A stretch of 64,000 bases of DNA from Amycolatopsis suaedae (GCF_004214935.1 NZ_SFCC01000009.1:62001-126000), one strand, 5' to 3'; shown: positions 1 to 7,335, counted from the stretch's first letter. The notes: generated by a model not told the origin, from the letters alone. Numbers and translations: made by a program.

Positions 1-1
1 G

Positions 2-250
2 ATTCTGTTCCTGGTTCTGGCCACCGGACCCTTCGTGGTCTGGGGGTTCATCTACCAGTACCAAGGCCGCCGCGAACCCGGCTTCCTCACCGGTCTCGGT
101 ATGGGACTTGGTTTCGCACTGTACGTGTGCACTTTCTACGTCACCTCGGTGCGCGCACTCTGGCGGATGGTCAGAGGCCAGAACGGCTGGTCCAAGACCC
201 GGCGCAACGCCGAGGTGGTGACCGGCCGGGAGGTCGCCATCGAGGCGTGA
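2..250 (+). CDS. C-terminal end of a membrane glycosyltransferase (partial)
   Basis: Only the last 82 codons are in the window; the reading frame is open from base 2 to the stop at 248-250. Two hydrophobic stretches are visible (ILFLVLATGPFVVW and LGMGLGFALYVCTFYV), followed by a basic tail with W-S-K-T-R-R-N. This layout is typical of the C-terminus of processive family 2 glycosyltransferases, whose membrane helices form the polymer exit channel and which end in a cytosolic W-x-K-T-x-R motif. The catalytic domain lies outside the window, so the sugar is unknown. The downstream UDP-GlcNAc 2-epimerase suggests a polymer or glycan containing ManNAc or GlcNAc. Family call is moderately sure; substrate is inference. 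Confidence 0.55.
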   Translation: MLFLVLATGPFVVWGFIYQYQGRREPGFLTGLGMGLGFALYVCTFYVTSVRALWRMVRGQNGWSKTRRNAEVVTGREVAIEA

Positions 251-302
251 CCGGACCGAAATCCTTGTCCAACAGTTCTCCGAAAGTGAAAGAAGGAAAC
301 GA

Positions 303-473
303 ATGTACAAGCCAGGAACCGCCGGCGTCACCGGAGGAGTGGGCACACTCGCGGTGACCGGTGCCGGTATGAGCTGGTGGATCTCACTGGCGGTGACCCT
401 GGTCATCGCGGGCACGTTGGTCGTGCTGTTCGCCCGCCGCCGCAGGCGTCTCGCCCGAGAGGATGGAAGCTGA
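303..473 (+). CDS. 56-residue mini-protein with LAVTG sortase sorting signal
   Basis: The start is supported by an AAGAAGG ribosome site about six bases upstream. The protein has a 15-residue Gly/Thr-rich head, then L16-A-V-T-G20, a hydrophobic helix (about residues 24-44) and an RRRRR tail. That is a complete cell-wall sorting signal with almost no cargo. LAXTG is the motif recognised by actinobacterial class E sortases, and such a sortase is encoded two genes downstream. There is no signal peptide, but the short neutral head and Arg-rich tail predict N-out/C-in insertion. Cleavage after T19 would leave a 19-residue peptide carrying T6, T10, T15 and T19. The stop is two bases before the next start, so the genes are probably translationally coupled. 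Function as an anchor peptide is inference. Confidence 0.75.
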   Translation: MYKPGTAGVTGGVGTLAVTGAGMSWWISLAVTLVIAGTLVVLFARRRRRLAREDGS

Positions 474-475
474 CG

Positions 476-1666
476 ATGTCGCGGGAGATCATGCTGTTCG
501 CCGGCACCAGGCCGGAAGCCATCAAGCTGGCGCCGGTCGCGTTGTCCGGCACCGAGGCCGGGTTTCTGACCACGATCGTCGCCACCGGTCAGCACCCCAC
601 CATGGTCGAGCAGGGGCTGGCGCCGTTCGGCCTCTTCCCGGATTTCCAGCTTGAGCTGTCCAGAGTGGATGGATCACTGAGTGAGCTGTGCACGCTGATG
701 ATGCCCGCTGTGGACGAGCTGCTGGCCGAGCGGGATCCGGCAGCGGTAGTGGTGCAGGGTGACACCGCGACCACACTCGTCTGTGCGCTGGTGGCGTTCT
801 GGCGGCGGATCCCGGTGGTTCACCTGGAAGCCGGGTTGCGCACGGGCGATCTGGCCTCGCCGTTTCCGGAGGAAGCCAACCGGCAACTGGTTTCCCGCAT
901 CGCGTCACTGCATCTCACGCCGACGCCCGCCGCCGCGACGGCACTGGTGACCGAAGGCGTACCGGCTGAACTGATCGAGACGACCGGCAACACCGTGGTC
1001 GACGCCGCGCGCTACATCGCCGCGCGGGACCTGCCCCCGAGCAACCCCGCGATCGCGGCGGCAGGGCAAGGCGCAGGTCCTTTGGTGCTGGTGACCGTGC
1101 ACCGGCGGGAGTCCTGGGGGCACGGCATCGCACACGTCCTCGAGGCGGTACGCGGCATTGTCCGTGAGTTCCCGGACGTCAGCATCGTGCTGCCGGCGCA
1201 TCCCAATCCGGACGTGCGCAGGCAGGTCGTGCTCACGCTCGGTGACCAGCCGAACGTCACGATCACCGAGCCGCTCGACTATCCGGACCTGGTCTGGACG
1301 CTGAGCAGGTCGGCACTGGTGATCACCGACTCCGGCGGTATCCAGGAGGAGGCTCCCACCTTCCGGGTGCCCGCACTCGTGGTTCGCGAGACGACCGAGC
1401 GCCGCGAGGCGGTGGAGGCCGGGCTCGCGCGGCTGGTCGGCACCGACAGCCCGACCATCGTCGCGGCCGCACGAGAGATCCTCAACGGCGACAGTGTGTT
1501 GCCGGAGGTGGCCAATCCGTTCGGCGCGGGCGACGCCGCGGACCGCTCTGTCGCGGCGATCGGCCGGATGCTCGGTGTGGACGGCCGGAAGGTGGCGGGT
1601 GGGGATCCGCTCATGGCTGTCCGCCAGACGTCGTGGAGTGCACGGACGTGGGGCAACAGGCCGTGA
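476..1666 (+). CDS. wecB: UDP-N-acetylglucosamine 2-epimerase (non-hydrolysing)
   Basis: The 396-residue product has the hallmarks of the non-hydrolysing UDP-GlcNAc 2-epimerase family: GTRPEAIKLAP at residues 10-20, QGDTATT, HLEAGLRTGD, VTVHRRESWG and DSGGIQEEAPTF. Family members interconvert UDP-GlcNAc and UDP-ManNAc in the cytosol to feed cell-surface polysaccharide synthesis. The length is normal for the family. The ATG at 476 starts just after the mini-protein stop and directly precedes the conserved N-terminal motif; longer upstream extensions in frame would overlap the mini-protein and carry no conserved sequence. Its position between a glycosyltransferase and a sortase suggests it supplies the sugar for an envelope glycan made by this operon. 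Confidence 0.88.
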   Translation: MSREIMLFAGTRPEAIKLAPVALSGTEAGFLTTIVATGQHPTMVEQGLAPFGLFPDFQLELSRVDGSLSELCTLMMPAVDELLAERDPAAVVVQGDTATTLVCALVAFWRRIPVVHLEAGLRTGDLASPFPEEANRQLVSRIASLHLTPTPAAATALVTEGVPAELIETTGNTVVDAARYIAARDLPPSNPAIAAAGQGAGPLVLVTVHRRESWGHGIAHVLEAVRGIVREFPDVSIVLPAHPNPDVRRQVVLTLGDQPNVTITEPLDYPDLVWTLSRSALVITDSGGIQEEAPTFRVPALVVRETTERREAVEAGLARLVGTDSPTIVAAAREILNGDSVLPEVANPFGAGDAADRSVAAIGRMLGVDGRKVAGGDPLMAVRQTSWSARTWGNRP

Positions 1667-2367
1667 CTGTTCCGAGTGGGCCTCCGGACCACTCGGTATC
1701 AGGCCGCAACAGAAGACCGGTGATCTGGCGGGTGGTCGGTGTCGTCGGCGAACTGCTGGCGATTCTCGGGATCGTCCTGATCGGTTACCTCGCTTACCAG
1801 ACATGGGGCAAGCTGGAAGAGATCGACGACTCCCAGGCGCAGCTCGACCAGCAGCTGTCCCAGTCCTGGCAGGAGGAATCCGAGCCGGCACCGAACTCGC
1901 CCGGAGCGCAACGGGCGCGTCCGGCGGGAAGCCCTATGATCCGTCTCTCGATTCCCCGGCTCGGTCGGCGGTGGACGGTGGTCGAGGGCACCGGTCTGGC
2001 GAACCTGCGGGCTGCGCCCGGTCACTATCGCGGCAGCCAGCTGCCCGGAGAGCTGGGGAATTTCGCCGTGGCCGCTCACCGGAGCCCGGGACTTTTCTGG
2101 GACCTGGACATAATCCGGGCCGGTGACGAGATCATCGTCGAGGACCGGGACACCCGCTATGTGTACCGGGCCGACGATCCGAGGATCGTCAGTCCGGCCG
2201 CTTCCGAGGTTCTCGCACCGGTGCCCGGCCAGCCCGGTGCGGAGCCCGTCACGGCACGGATCACTTTGACGACCTGCAATCCGAAGTGGGACAACTACGA
2301 GCGGCTGATCATTGGTGGCCAGCTCGAGTCCGCGACCCCGAAGACGATGCCGTCCGGAGGAACGTGA
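1663..2367 (+). CDS. Class E sortase (LAXTG transpeptidase)
   Basis: The 234-residue product has an N-terminal membrane anchor (about residues 21-43), a variable linker, and a sortase beta-barrel. Catalytic residues are H139 in AVAAHRSPGLFW, C205 in TLTTCNPKWDNY and R214 just after. The Tyr-containing segment and this spacing fit class E sortases, which recognise LAXTG. The GTG start overlaps the previous stop as GTGA, so translation is coupled; an upstream in-frame GTG at 1633 would add ten residues inside wecB and is less likely. The sortase should act outside the membrane, joining the T of LAVTG to lipid II or peptidoglycan. The mini-protein at 303-473 is the obvious candidate substrate. 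Confidence 0.9.
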   Translation: MTVPSGPPDHSVSGRNRRPVIWRVVGVVGELLAILGIVLIGYLAYQTWGKLEEIDDSQAQLDQQLSQSWQEESEPAPNSPGAQRARPAGSPMIRLSIPRLGRRWTVVEGTGLANLRAAPGHYRGSQLPGELGNFAVAAHRSPGLFWDLDIIRAGDEIIVEDRDTRYVYRADDPRIVSPAASEVLAPVPGQPGAEPVTARITLTTCNPKWDNYERLIIGGQLESATPKTMPSGGT

Positions 2368-2522
2368 TGATCAGTTTCGTTTGGCGGCTCCTTCCGGGGC
2401 CGCGCTGGGTCCGGTTTCTGGCCATGGTCGCGATGGGGGCGGCGATCGCCGCCGCACTCTGGTACGGAATCTACCCGCGGTTGCCGGATCTCGTGCCGCT
2501 CGACGAGCCAACCGTGGAGTGA
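2367..2522 (+). CDS. Small single-pass membrane protein next to sortase
   Basis: This 51-residue protein starts with ATG overlapping the sortase stop (ATGA). It reads WRLLPGPRWVRFLAMVAM followed by an Ala-rich helix and an acidic, Pro-rich tail. Short proteins with an RLLPGP-x-W start, one helix and an outward acidic tail are often found beside class E sortase genes in actinomycetes, so I take it as a conserved sortase-neighbour protein rather than a chance open frame. Its biochemical role is not known to me. A partner or stabiliser of the sortase is a guess based on position and coupling. Confidence 0.6.
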   Translation: MISFVWRLLPGPRWVRFLAMVAMGAAIAAALWYGIYPRLPDLVPLDEPTVE

Positions 2523-2667
2523 GGCCGAGCGAGTTCCAGCGATGAGCGATTCACCACACCACCGTGACGAATCGTACTGCCCCGGCGGCCGCGACGTGAT
2601 TAGCCTGCATGCGGGAATTCCTTCAATCGACCGCGCTCGTACTCCCGGGCGGCGGGGAGGAAACAAG

Positions 2668-3726
2668 ATGAACTGGAGCCACGTGCGGTTGCCGGCGCGC
2701 GCCCGGCGCGGCCTTCTGTATTGGGTGACGGGAGTCTCCGGAGAAGGTGGACGGGTGTGGTCACTGGAAAGCGCGGAGCACGCTGACTTCGCCGCACGCA
2801 TGTTGGGAGCCGGTGACCTGGTGTTGATTCCGGCGGGCACGCCGGACCTGCCCGCACTGCGGGCGAAAACGCTGACCTTCGACGGAGCGCTGCTGGCGAC
2901 CGGAGACGTGGCTGTTGTCGGTGGCGCCCGACTGCTGCGGGTGCAGGACTATCTTTCGGTGGCGTTCACCCCGGTCACCGGACCGACGGCGGTCCGGGTC
3001 ACGGGTCCGGCGGATCTCGGCGCCTTTCTCGCCGATGCCGACCTCGCCAGGAATTCCGGGGTGTTCGTGGACCAGCTCACCCATCCCATGGTCTGGCTCG
3101 GTGATCGGTGCGCTCTCGGCGACGGCGAACGATGTGGCGCCTCCACACTGAGCCGGCTGCACGTCACCGGGTCCGGGCAGGTACACCCGGCTCCCGGTGG
3201 CGCACCGATCGGGAGGGTGAGCTCGACGATGGAGGAGCTGGGAAGGGGAGCACAGCTGGCCGCGGTGCGGGGGGATCCGTGCCTCGCGGGCGTCGTGTCC
3301 GCGCCGATGCTGGCCGCGGCCGTCGCCGACCGGCCCTGGCTTGGCCGGTATCTGCGGGCACTCGATGCGCTACGTGCCGTCCGGACCACCTCTGAGGCAC
3401 GATTCCGGGTCTCCGGCTTCGGCGCGCGACTGGTGGGCGGTCTGCGGCCGCACCGGATGGAACGCGCGGACGAGCCGCTGGTGCTGTTCACTGACGAGGA
3501 CTTCGTCGTCTACCAACCCGGTGAGGACCGCTGTCTCCGGCTCGGCAGGGACGATGCGGCGATCACCGAACTGCTGGTGGCCACGGCCTCACCCGACGCG
3601 TCAGCCCTGCTGGCGACCGCCCTGCTCGGTTTCGACAGGCACTTCGCGGAGGCAGCGGTCGTAGAGGTAGGCAACCGTTGTGCCGGGGCTGGCATCCGGC
3701 TCCCGCATCTCGAGGGCGTGCGATGA
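2668..3726 (+). CDS. Putative RiPP-recognition protein, daptide MpaB-like
   Basis: The ATG at 2668 follows a GGGGAGGAAAC ribosome site, so the 42-codon in-frame extension upstream is ignored. The 352-residue soluble protein has no signal peptide or helix. From memory, its layout (an early LYWVTG segment, VRVTGPADLGAFLADAD, FVDQLTHP, a LHVTGSGQVHPAPGG segment, SGFGARL, LVLFTDEDF) resembles the recognition protein of daptide ribosomal-peptide clusters. The resemblance is strengthened by the directly coupled methyltransferase. No daptide precursor, dehydrogenase or aminotransferase is visible in the window. It could equally be an unrelated actinobacterial protein; a profile search would decide. 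It starts 145 bases after the sortase operon and may have its own promoter. Confidence 0.42.
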   Translation: MNWSHVRLPARARRGLLYWVTGVSGEGGRVWSLESAEHADFAARMLGAGDLVLIPAGTPDLPALRAKTLTFDGALLATGDVAVVGGARLLRVQDYLSVAFTPVTGPTAVRVTGPADLGAFLADADLARNSGVFVDQLTHPMVWLGDRCALGDGERCGASTLSRLHVTGSGQVHPAPGGAPIGRVSSTMEELGRGAQLAAVRGDPCLAGVVSAPMLAAAVADRPWLGRYLRALDALRAVRTTSEARFRVSGFGARLVGGLRPHRMERADEPLVLFTDEDFVVYQPGEDRCLRLGRDDAAITELLVATASPDASALLATALLGFDRHFAEAAVVEVGNRCAGAGIRLPHLEGVR

Positions 3727-4343
3727 GGCGGCTTCCCACGACTGTGACGCGGCCCGACCGGACCAGGTGGGACGATCCGCACGAGATCGTGGACGTGCTC
3801 GGCGTCCTCACCGGCACGGTGTGCTCCGTCCTGGACCTCGGTTGTGGCTCCGGCCGGTTGACCCTGCCGCTGGCGCAGCGTGGTTATACCGTGACCGGGC
3901 TGGATTCGTCGGCCGCCATGCTCCTTCTGCTGGCGGCCCGGCTGGCCGAGGTCGACGGCGAGACGGCGGCGCGGGTACGTTCGGTGCTCGCCGACATGGT
4001 GAGCTTCACGCTGGGGGAGCGTTTCGGCGCGGTCGTACTGGGGGCGGGCTCGGCCTGCCTGCTCGGTCGCGCGGAGCGAAGTGCGTTGTACGGGCGGATC
4101 CATGACCATCTGACACCGGACGGCGTCTTCCTGGTCCCGGTCGCCGGGGGCCAAGGGGCCGCCGGCGTGCCTGGGGAGCCGAGCCCGCCCTGCTCCGAGC
4201 AGGTCCGGGGCGAGCTCGTGCGGCACGGCTTCGAGGTGTTGTCGGTGCTGCCACCCCGGCAAGGACAGGGCGGGCAGGGCGTGGCGGGACTGCTCACCTG
4301 CCGGGTGAAGGCCCACCGCCGGAGTCAGGCCTCCTGTCTGTAG
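3723..4343 (+). CDS. SAM-dependent methyltransferase, daptide MpaM-like
   Basis: The 206-residue class I methyltransferase has motif I LDLGCGSGRLTLPLA at residues 37-51, followed by VTGLDSSAAML and then FGAVVLGAGSACLL, where class I enzymes place motif IV. The start ATG overlaps the previous stop (ATGA), so the two genes are co-translated. The sequence around DMVSFTLGERFGAVVLG recalls the methyltransferases that dimethylate the C-terminal amine of daptides, but the generic call is much safer than the specific one. The C-terminus is short and rich in Gly and Gln. It runs convergently into the response regulator gene, leaving 14 bases between stops. Confidence 0.72.
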   Translation: MRRLPTTVTRPDRTRWDDPHEIVDVLGVLTGTVCSVLDLGCGSGRLTLPLAQRGYTVTGLDSSAAMLLLLAARLAEVDGETAARVRSVLADMVSFTLGERFGAVVLGAGSACLLGRAERSALYGRIHDHLTPDGVFLVPVAGGQGAAGVPGEPSPPCSEQVRGELVRHGFEVLSVLPPRQGQGGQGVAGLLTCRVKAHRRSQASCL

Positions 4344-4357
4344 TCTCTCGGTGAAGG

Positions 4358-4966
4358 TCAGATCCAGCCGACCCGCTGTGCGATGCGAACCGCGTCTGTC
4401 GCATTGCGTGCGGAAAGCTTGGCGATAATGCGGGTAATGCGATTCCGCACTGTGCCTTCGGCGAGGAACAACTGGCGCGCGATCTCCGGTGGTGGGGTCC
4501 CCGTCGCCGCGAGCTGGAGGATGCTGCGTTCACGAGGGGTCAGCGGATTCTCCCCGGCGGCCAGTGCGGCGGAGACCAGATCGGACGATACGACAGTCTT
4601 GCCCGCTTTGACCTCACGAATCGCGCTGACCAGCTCGGTGGTCGAAATTCCCTTCGGCAGGAAACCTTCAACCCCGATGGACAGGGCGTCACGCACGATG
4701 CCTGGTTTGTCCAACGAGGTCAGCAACACGATTCGAGTGCCGGGGAACAGTCGCCGGAGCTCTTTCGCCACGGAGAGGCCGCTGATTCCGGGCAGGCCGA
4801 TGTCGAGCATCACGATCTCGGGCCTGGTGGTTTCGACCAGCTCGGCCACGTCCTCGCCGCGCTCCGCGGCAGCGACCACCTCGATGTCGGGCTCGAGCTC
4901 CAGAAGCGACGTCAGAGCCTCACGCAGGACCCGCTGGTCCTCGACCAGCAGAACTCGGATCGTCAT
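4358..4966 (-). CDS. Orphan NarL/LuxR-family response regulator
   Basis: The 202-residue protein has a receiver domain with D10, phosphoacceptor D55 (MLDIGLPG), T83 and K105. It ends in a LuxR-type helix-turn-helix (about residues 142-197) with LTPRERSILQLAATG and EGTVRNRITRIIAKL. The start ATG is preceded by GGAGGAGA. The family normally receives phosphate from a histidine kinase and binds promoters as a dimer. No kinase gene is adjacent, so the partner is elsewhere. It lies tail-to-tail with the sortase/methyltransferase genes and 410 bases from the protease, and may control either; nothing in the sequence proves this. Confidence 0.85.
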   Translation of the reverse strand: MTIRVLLVEDQRVLREALTSLLELEPDIEVVAAAERGEDVAELVETTRPEIVMLDIGLPGISGLSVAKELRRLFPGTRIVLLTSLDKPGIVRDALSIGVEGFLPKGISTTELVSAIREVKAGKTVVSSDLVSAALAAGENPLTPRERSILQLAATGTPPPEIARQLFLAEGTVRNRITRIIAKLSARNATDAVRIAQRVGWI

Positions 4967-5376
4967 GTGTTCTCCTCCGGTGGTGACGACCGGTCTCCGC
5001 AGCGTCTGGATTCCGGGTTCACCCGGCGGGGAAGTCGGCACGGCAGGTCTCCTCGCTGGTGCAGTTGATTCACTAGTGGGACATGATCGAGGCGAAGCCA
5101 TGACGGTGAATTTTCTCACCTCCTTGGCATGAGGATTCTCACGCTCTCCGGGTGCGTCGGGGGAGCGTGGTGCCTGGCCGCACCTCCAGCGGATCGCTGT
5201 AGCCGAGCCCGGCGACCTGCCACGTCCCGGGACACCGCCCATTCCCCCCGTATTGGAATTATTCAGCGGGTTCCGGCCCCGAGTAAAGCACGTTCTTCCT
5301 GCGCGGGTAGGTCCTGTTACAGGCCTGTGACGTCGTTGTCGATGACTTCGAATATTGCCGAAATAGTCTTCATGGC
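4967..5376. other. Intergenic region between regulator and protease
   Basis: This 410-base stretch holds the promoters of the leftward response regulator and the rightward protease. The part nearest the protease is less GC-rich (from about 5255), with several A/T-rich runs where a promoter could lie, but no convincing -35/-10 pair or palindrome was identified. I see no credible gene in it. Confidence 0.5.
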
Positions 5377-6207
5377 ATGCGCACGAGGTTATCTTCCGTA
5401 TTGCTGGCCGCTGTAGTTTCTGTGGGGGCTGTCGCGGCAACGGCCGCGCCCGCCTCGGCTATCGTTGGCGGCGTCGAGTCAACTACACCCTATTCTTTCG
5501 TGGCCTCCCTGCAAATTCCGTCCCCCGATGGTTCCGAGGAAAGGAGAACGGACTCGCAGCACAAGTGCACGGGCACGCTCGTGGCACCTCAGTGGGTGCT
5601 TACCGCAGCTCATTGCGCTTTTCATGGATTCGGTTCTTTTGCGCTCACAGGTGAGCCCCAAAACTGGAAGGTGCGTGTCGGTTCGCTGGACACCAACACC
5701 GGCGGCGAACTCATTCCCGTTGACAGGTTCTACGCACAGGGACTCCCGGCGGAACGAGGCACGGACGTCGCGTTGCTGCATCTCAGCAGGGCCAGCCGGG
5801 CAAAGCCGGCTCAGTTGACGGTGCGGGATCCCTTGCCAGGCGCGCCGGTCAGGATTGCCGGATGGGGGAATTCCTGCGCGTCCGATGAGCGCGTGCCGAA
5901 CTGCTATGGCCAGAAGCTGCGAGAAGCCGATACCAGGGTGCAGCCGGGCTTCCTATGTGACGCGGACAAGAGTCCGGGCGCTCTGTGTGCCGGCAGCGTC
6001 GATGGCAGCATCAGGGCTGGTGACATGGACTCCGGCGGGCCGCTGCTGGTGAAGGATCGTGACGAGTGGCAGGTCGCCGGCACGGTGGTCAACGGTTCAA
6101 GCGATGCACCTACTCAATACCTCGGAGTTGCGTCTCGGATCGGCTGGATCAACCGAATTCTCGCCGGTGCCAGTACTCTCCCCGGCGAGGTGTCCCGGGG
6201 CAGCTGA
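5377..6207 (+). CDS. Secreted trypsin-like serine protease
   Basis: The 276-residue S1-family protease has a Sec signal peptide (residues 1-28, ending APASA) placed directly before I29-V-G-G, the canonical mature N-terminus, so no pro-peptide remains. The catalytic triad is H79 (LTAAHC), D130 (TDVALLHL) and S219 (GDMDSGGPLL). The usual GDSGGP is extended to GDMDSGGP, putting Met where Gly normally helps form the oxyanion hole. Six or more cysteines could form the usual disulfides. D216, three residues before S219, lies near the position that sets trypsin-type basic specificity, but the insertion makes this uncertain. The gene stands alone. Confidence 0.88.
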   Translation: MRTRLSSVLLAAVVSVGAVAATAAPASAIVGGVESTTPYSFVASLQIPSPDGSEERRTDSQHKCTGTLVAPQWVLTAAHCAFHGFGSFALTGEPQNWKVRVGSLDTNTGGELIPVDRFYAQGLPAERGTDVALLHLSRASRAKPAQLTVRDPLPGAPVRIAGWGNSCASDERVPNCYGQKLREADTRVQPGFLCDADKSPGALCAGSVDGSIRAGDMDSGGPLLVKDRDEWQVAGTVVNGSSDAPTQYLGVASRIGWINRILAGASTLPGEVSRGS

Positions 6208-6820
6208 GAACCCTCCGAGCCGGCGGTATGACGTACTCGATTCGGTGCTCCGGCGCTCAATCCTCACATGGCGGGTGCCGGAGCTACGGTCGGCAGGGAT
6301 ATCAGCTCAGTGAACGCTTGACCGCTGGATCTGAGCCGAACCGGTCTCCTCGGGGTTGCGAGCACGAGCTCGGCACGGCATGGGTCGCTCGGTGAGCGGC
6401 GATCTCATCCTGGCCGGTGATTGCGGTGCGGTGCTCGCGGGGCCGTATCCCTGGCGGTGGCCCGGCGTCGGTGCCTGGTGCGCCGGCGCCGGGCCGAACC
6501 GGCCCCGGCGGATGGGCCGCGGTGATCCCCGCGAGGAGGAACCCAGTACGGCGAGGAACTCGTCGCAGGGCGCGGATCCGGCGGCGATGAGGTCGGCGGA
6601 TTTCCGGTGCGGGACGCTAGTGTCGTGGACGGCGAGTGTGCCGTTAGCGGTGAGAGTCAGCGCCCAGAGGTTGCAGGGCGGCACCCGCTGGAGCAAACCT
6701 GGAGCACGGGTACGCGTTCAGTTGAACCCCGCGGCATCGAAGTGGGATGAACAGTAGTGAACTGCCAGGGCATTCTCTGTTTGTGCTGGTAGGAGGCTTG
6801 CGTGGTCCTTGACTGGCAGT
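6208..6820. other. Non-coding or decayed region after protease
   Basis: Roughly 600 bases with open frames on both strands but no recognisable motifs, no good ribosome sites and no family resemblance. A minus-strand frame around 6480-6690 (NLWALTLTANGTLAVHDTSV) looks slightly protein-like and could be the tail of a lost gene of an integrated element, given the tRNA remnant just downstream. I do not call a gene. Confidence 0.35.
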
Positions 6821-6853
6821 GAGGGGTCAGGGGTTCGAGTCCCCTTAGCTCCA
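6821..6853 (+). other. 3' end of a tRNA-Ala-like gene (possible att remnant)
   Basis: The bases contain a perfect T-arm, AGGGG-TTCGAGT-CCCCT, followed at once by a 3' acceptor strand TAGCTCC and discriminator A. This matches the 3' end of actinomycete tRNA-Ala. The upstream 45 bases do not contain the matching GGGGCTA acceptor strand, D-arm or anticodon arm, so only the 3' half exists. Integrative plasmids and phages commonly carry or leave tRNA 3' ends as attachment sites, so this may mark an old integration. No second copy was seen in the window. Confidence 0.6.
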
Positions 6854-6868
6854 CAAGTTTTCATGATC

Positions 6869-6898
6869 GCCCGGTCTGCGTGTTCCCGCAGGTCGGGC
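6869..6898 (+). terminator. Rho-independent-type hairpin after tRNA remnant
   Basis: GCCCGGTCTGCG and CGCAGGTCGGGC form a 12-pair stem (two G.U wobbles) with loop TGTTCC, followed by GTTGTTTT. This is the usual layout of a tRNA gene terminator and supports the view that the tRNA 3' end came with its native downstream flank. Confidence 0.6.
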
Positions 6899-6906
6899 GT
6901 TGTTTT

Positions 6907-7218
6907 GCACTCCGCAAACTCTTGTCCAGAGTGGACGTAGCTTCAGTTACTGTTCAGTAAGTGGAGTCGATTTGGAGCAGGCCCGTTCCCACGCGAAATG
7001 GGTCAGGACGCTGCACGGATTTGGTCGTCCATCCGGGTGGTCCTGTAAATGTTCTTTGAGGGCCGCGGTCCCCAACTGCGGCGCTAGCGTGGTGTCGCGG
7101 TGCGGTTGCGCTAGCTCGTTCGGCTAGTTCGGTCTCGATCCTGCGTGCTTGCAGGAATACCGACGGTACTTGAACCGCTGGCTAAGAGTCCCGAAACCGC
7201 TGTGTCGGATGGTGGAGT
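6907..7218. other. Non-coding spacer up to insertion element
   Basis: About 310 bases between the tRNA terminator and the left end of the insertion element. It is somewhat less GC-rich at its left end. I see no gene and no clear promoter. Confidence 0.4.
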
Positions 7219-7249
7219 TGTCGGTGTAAGGGTTCAGGAGATGCTTGAC
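7219..7249 (+). repeat. Left terminal inverted repeat of the IS element
   Basis: Begins TGTCGGTGTAAGGG and ends ATGCTTGAC. It pairs with 9157-9187 at 25 of 31 positions. The ATGCTTGAC core at 7241-7249 recurs at 7266-7274, 25 bases further in. Confidence 0.75.
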
Positions 7250-7335
7250 CGTTCGTCCTCACTAGATGCTTGACGCCTGATAGCTGTTCGTGATCTTGTT
7301 CGGCGCGCACTTGGTGGCCGGCGAACGGGTGGGTT

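Noticed and set aside
2542..2667. In-frame upstream extension of the MpaB-like gene
   Set aside because: A strong GGGGAGG site precedes ATG 2668, and the extension has no ribosome site and poor coding character.
5129..5416. Plus-strand open frame before the protease
   Set aside because: Odd composition (Cys-, Arg- and Ser-rich), overlaps the protease start and has no ribosome site.
6657..6854. Minus-strand frame starting MELRGLEPLTPHC
   Set aside because: This is the familiar artefact of translating a tRNA 3' end backwards, not a gene.
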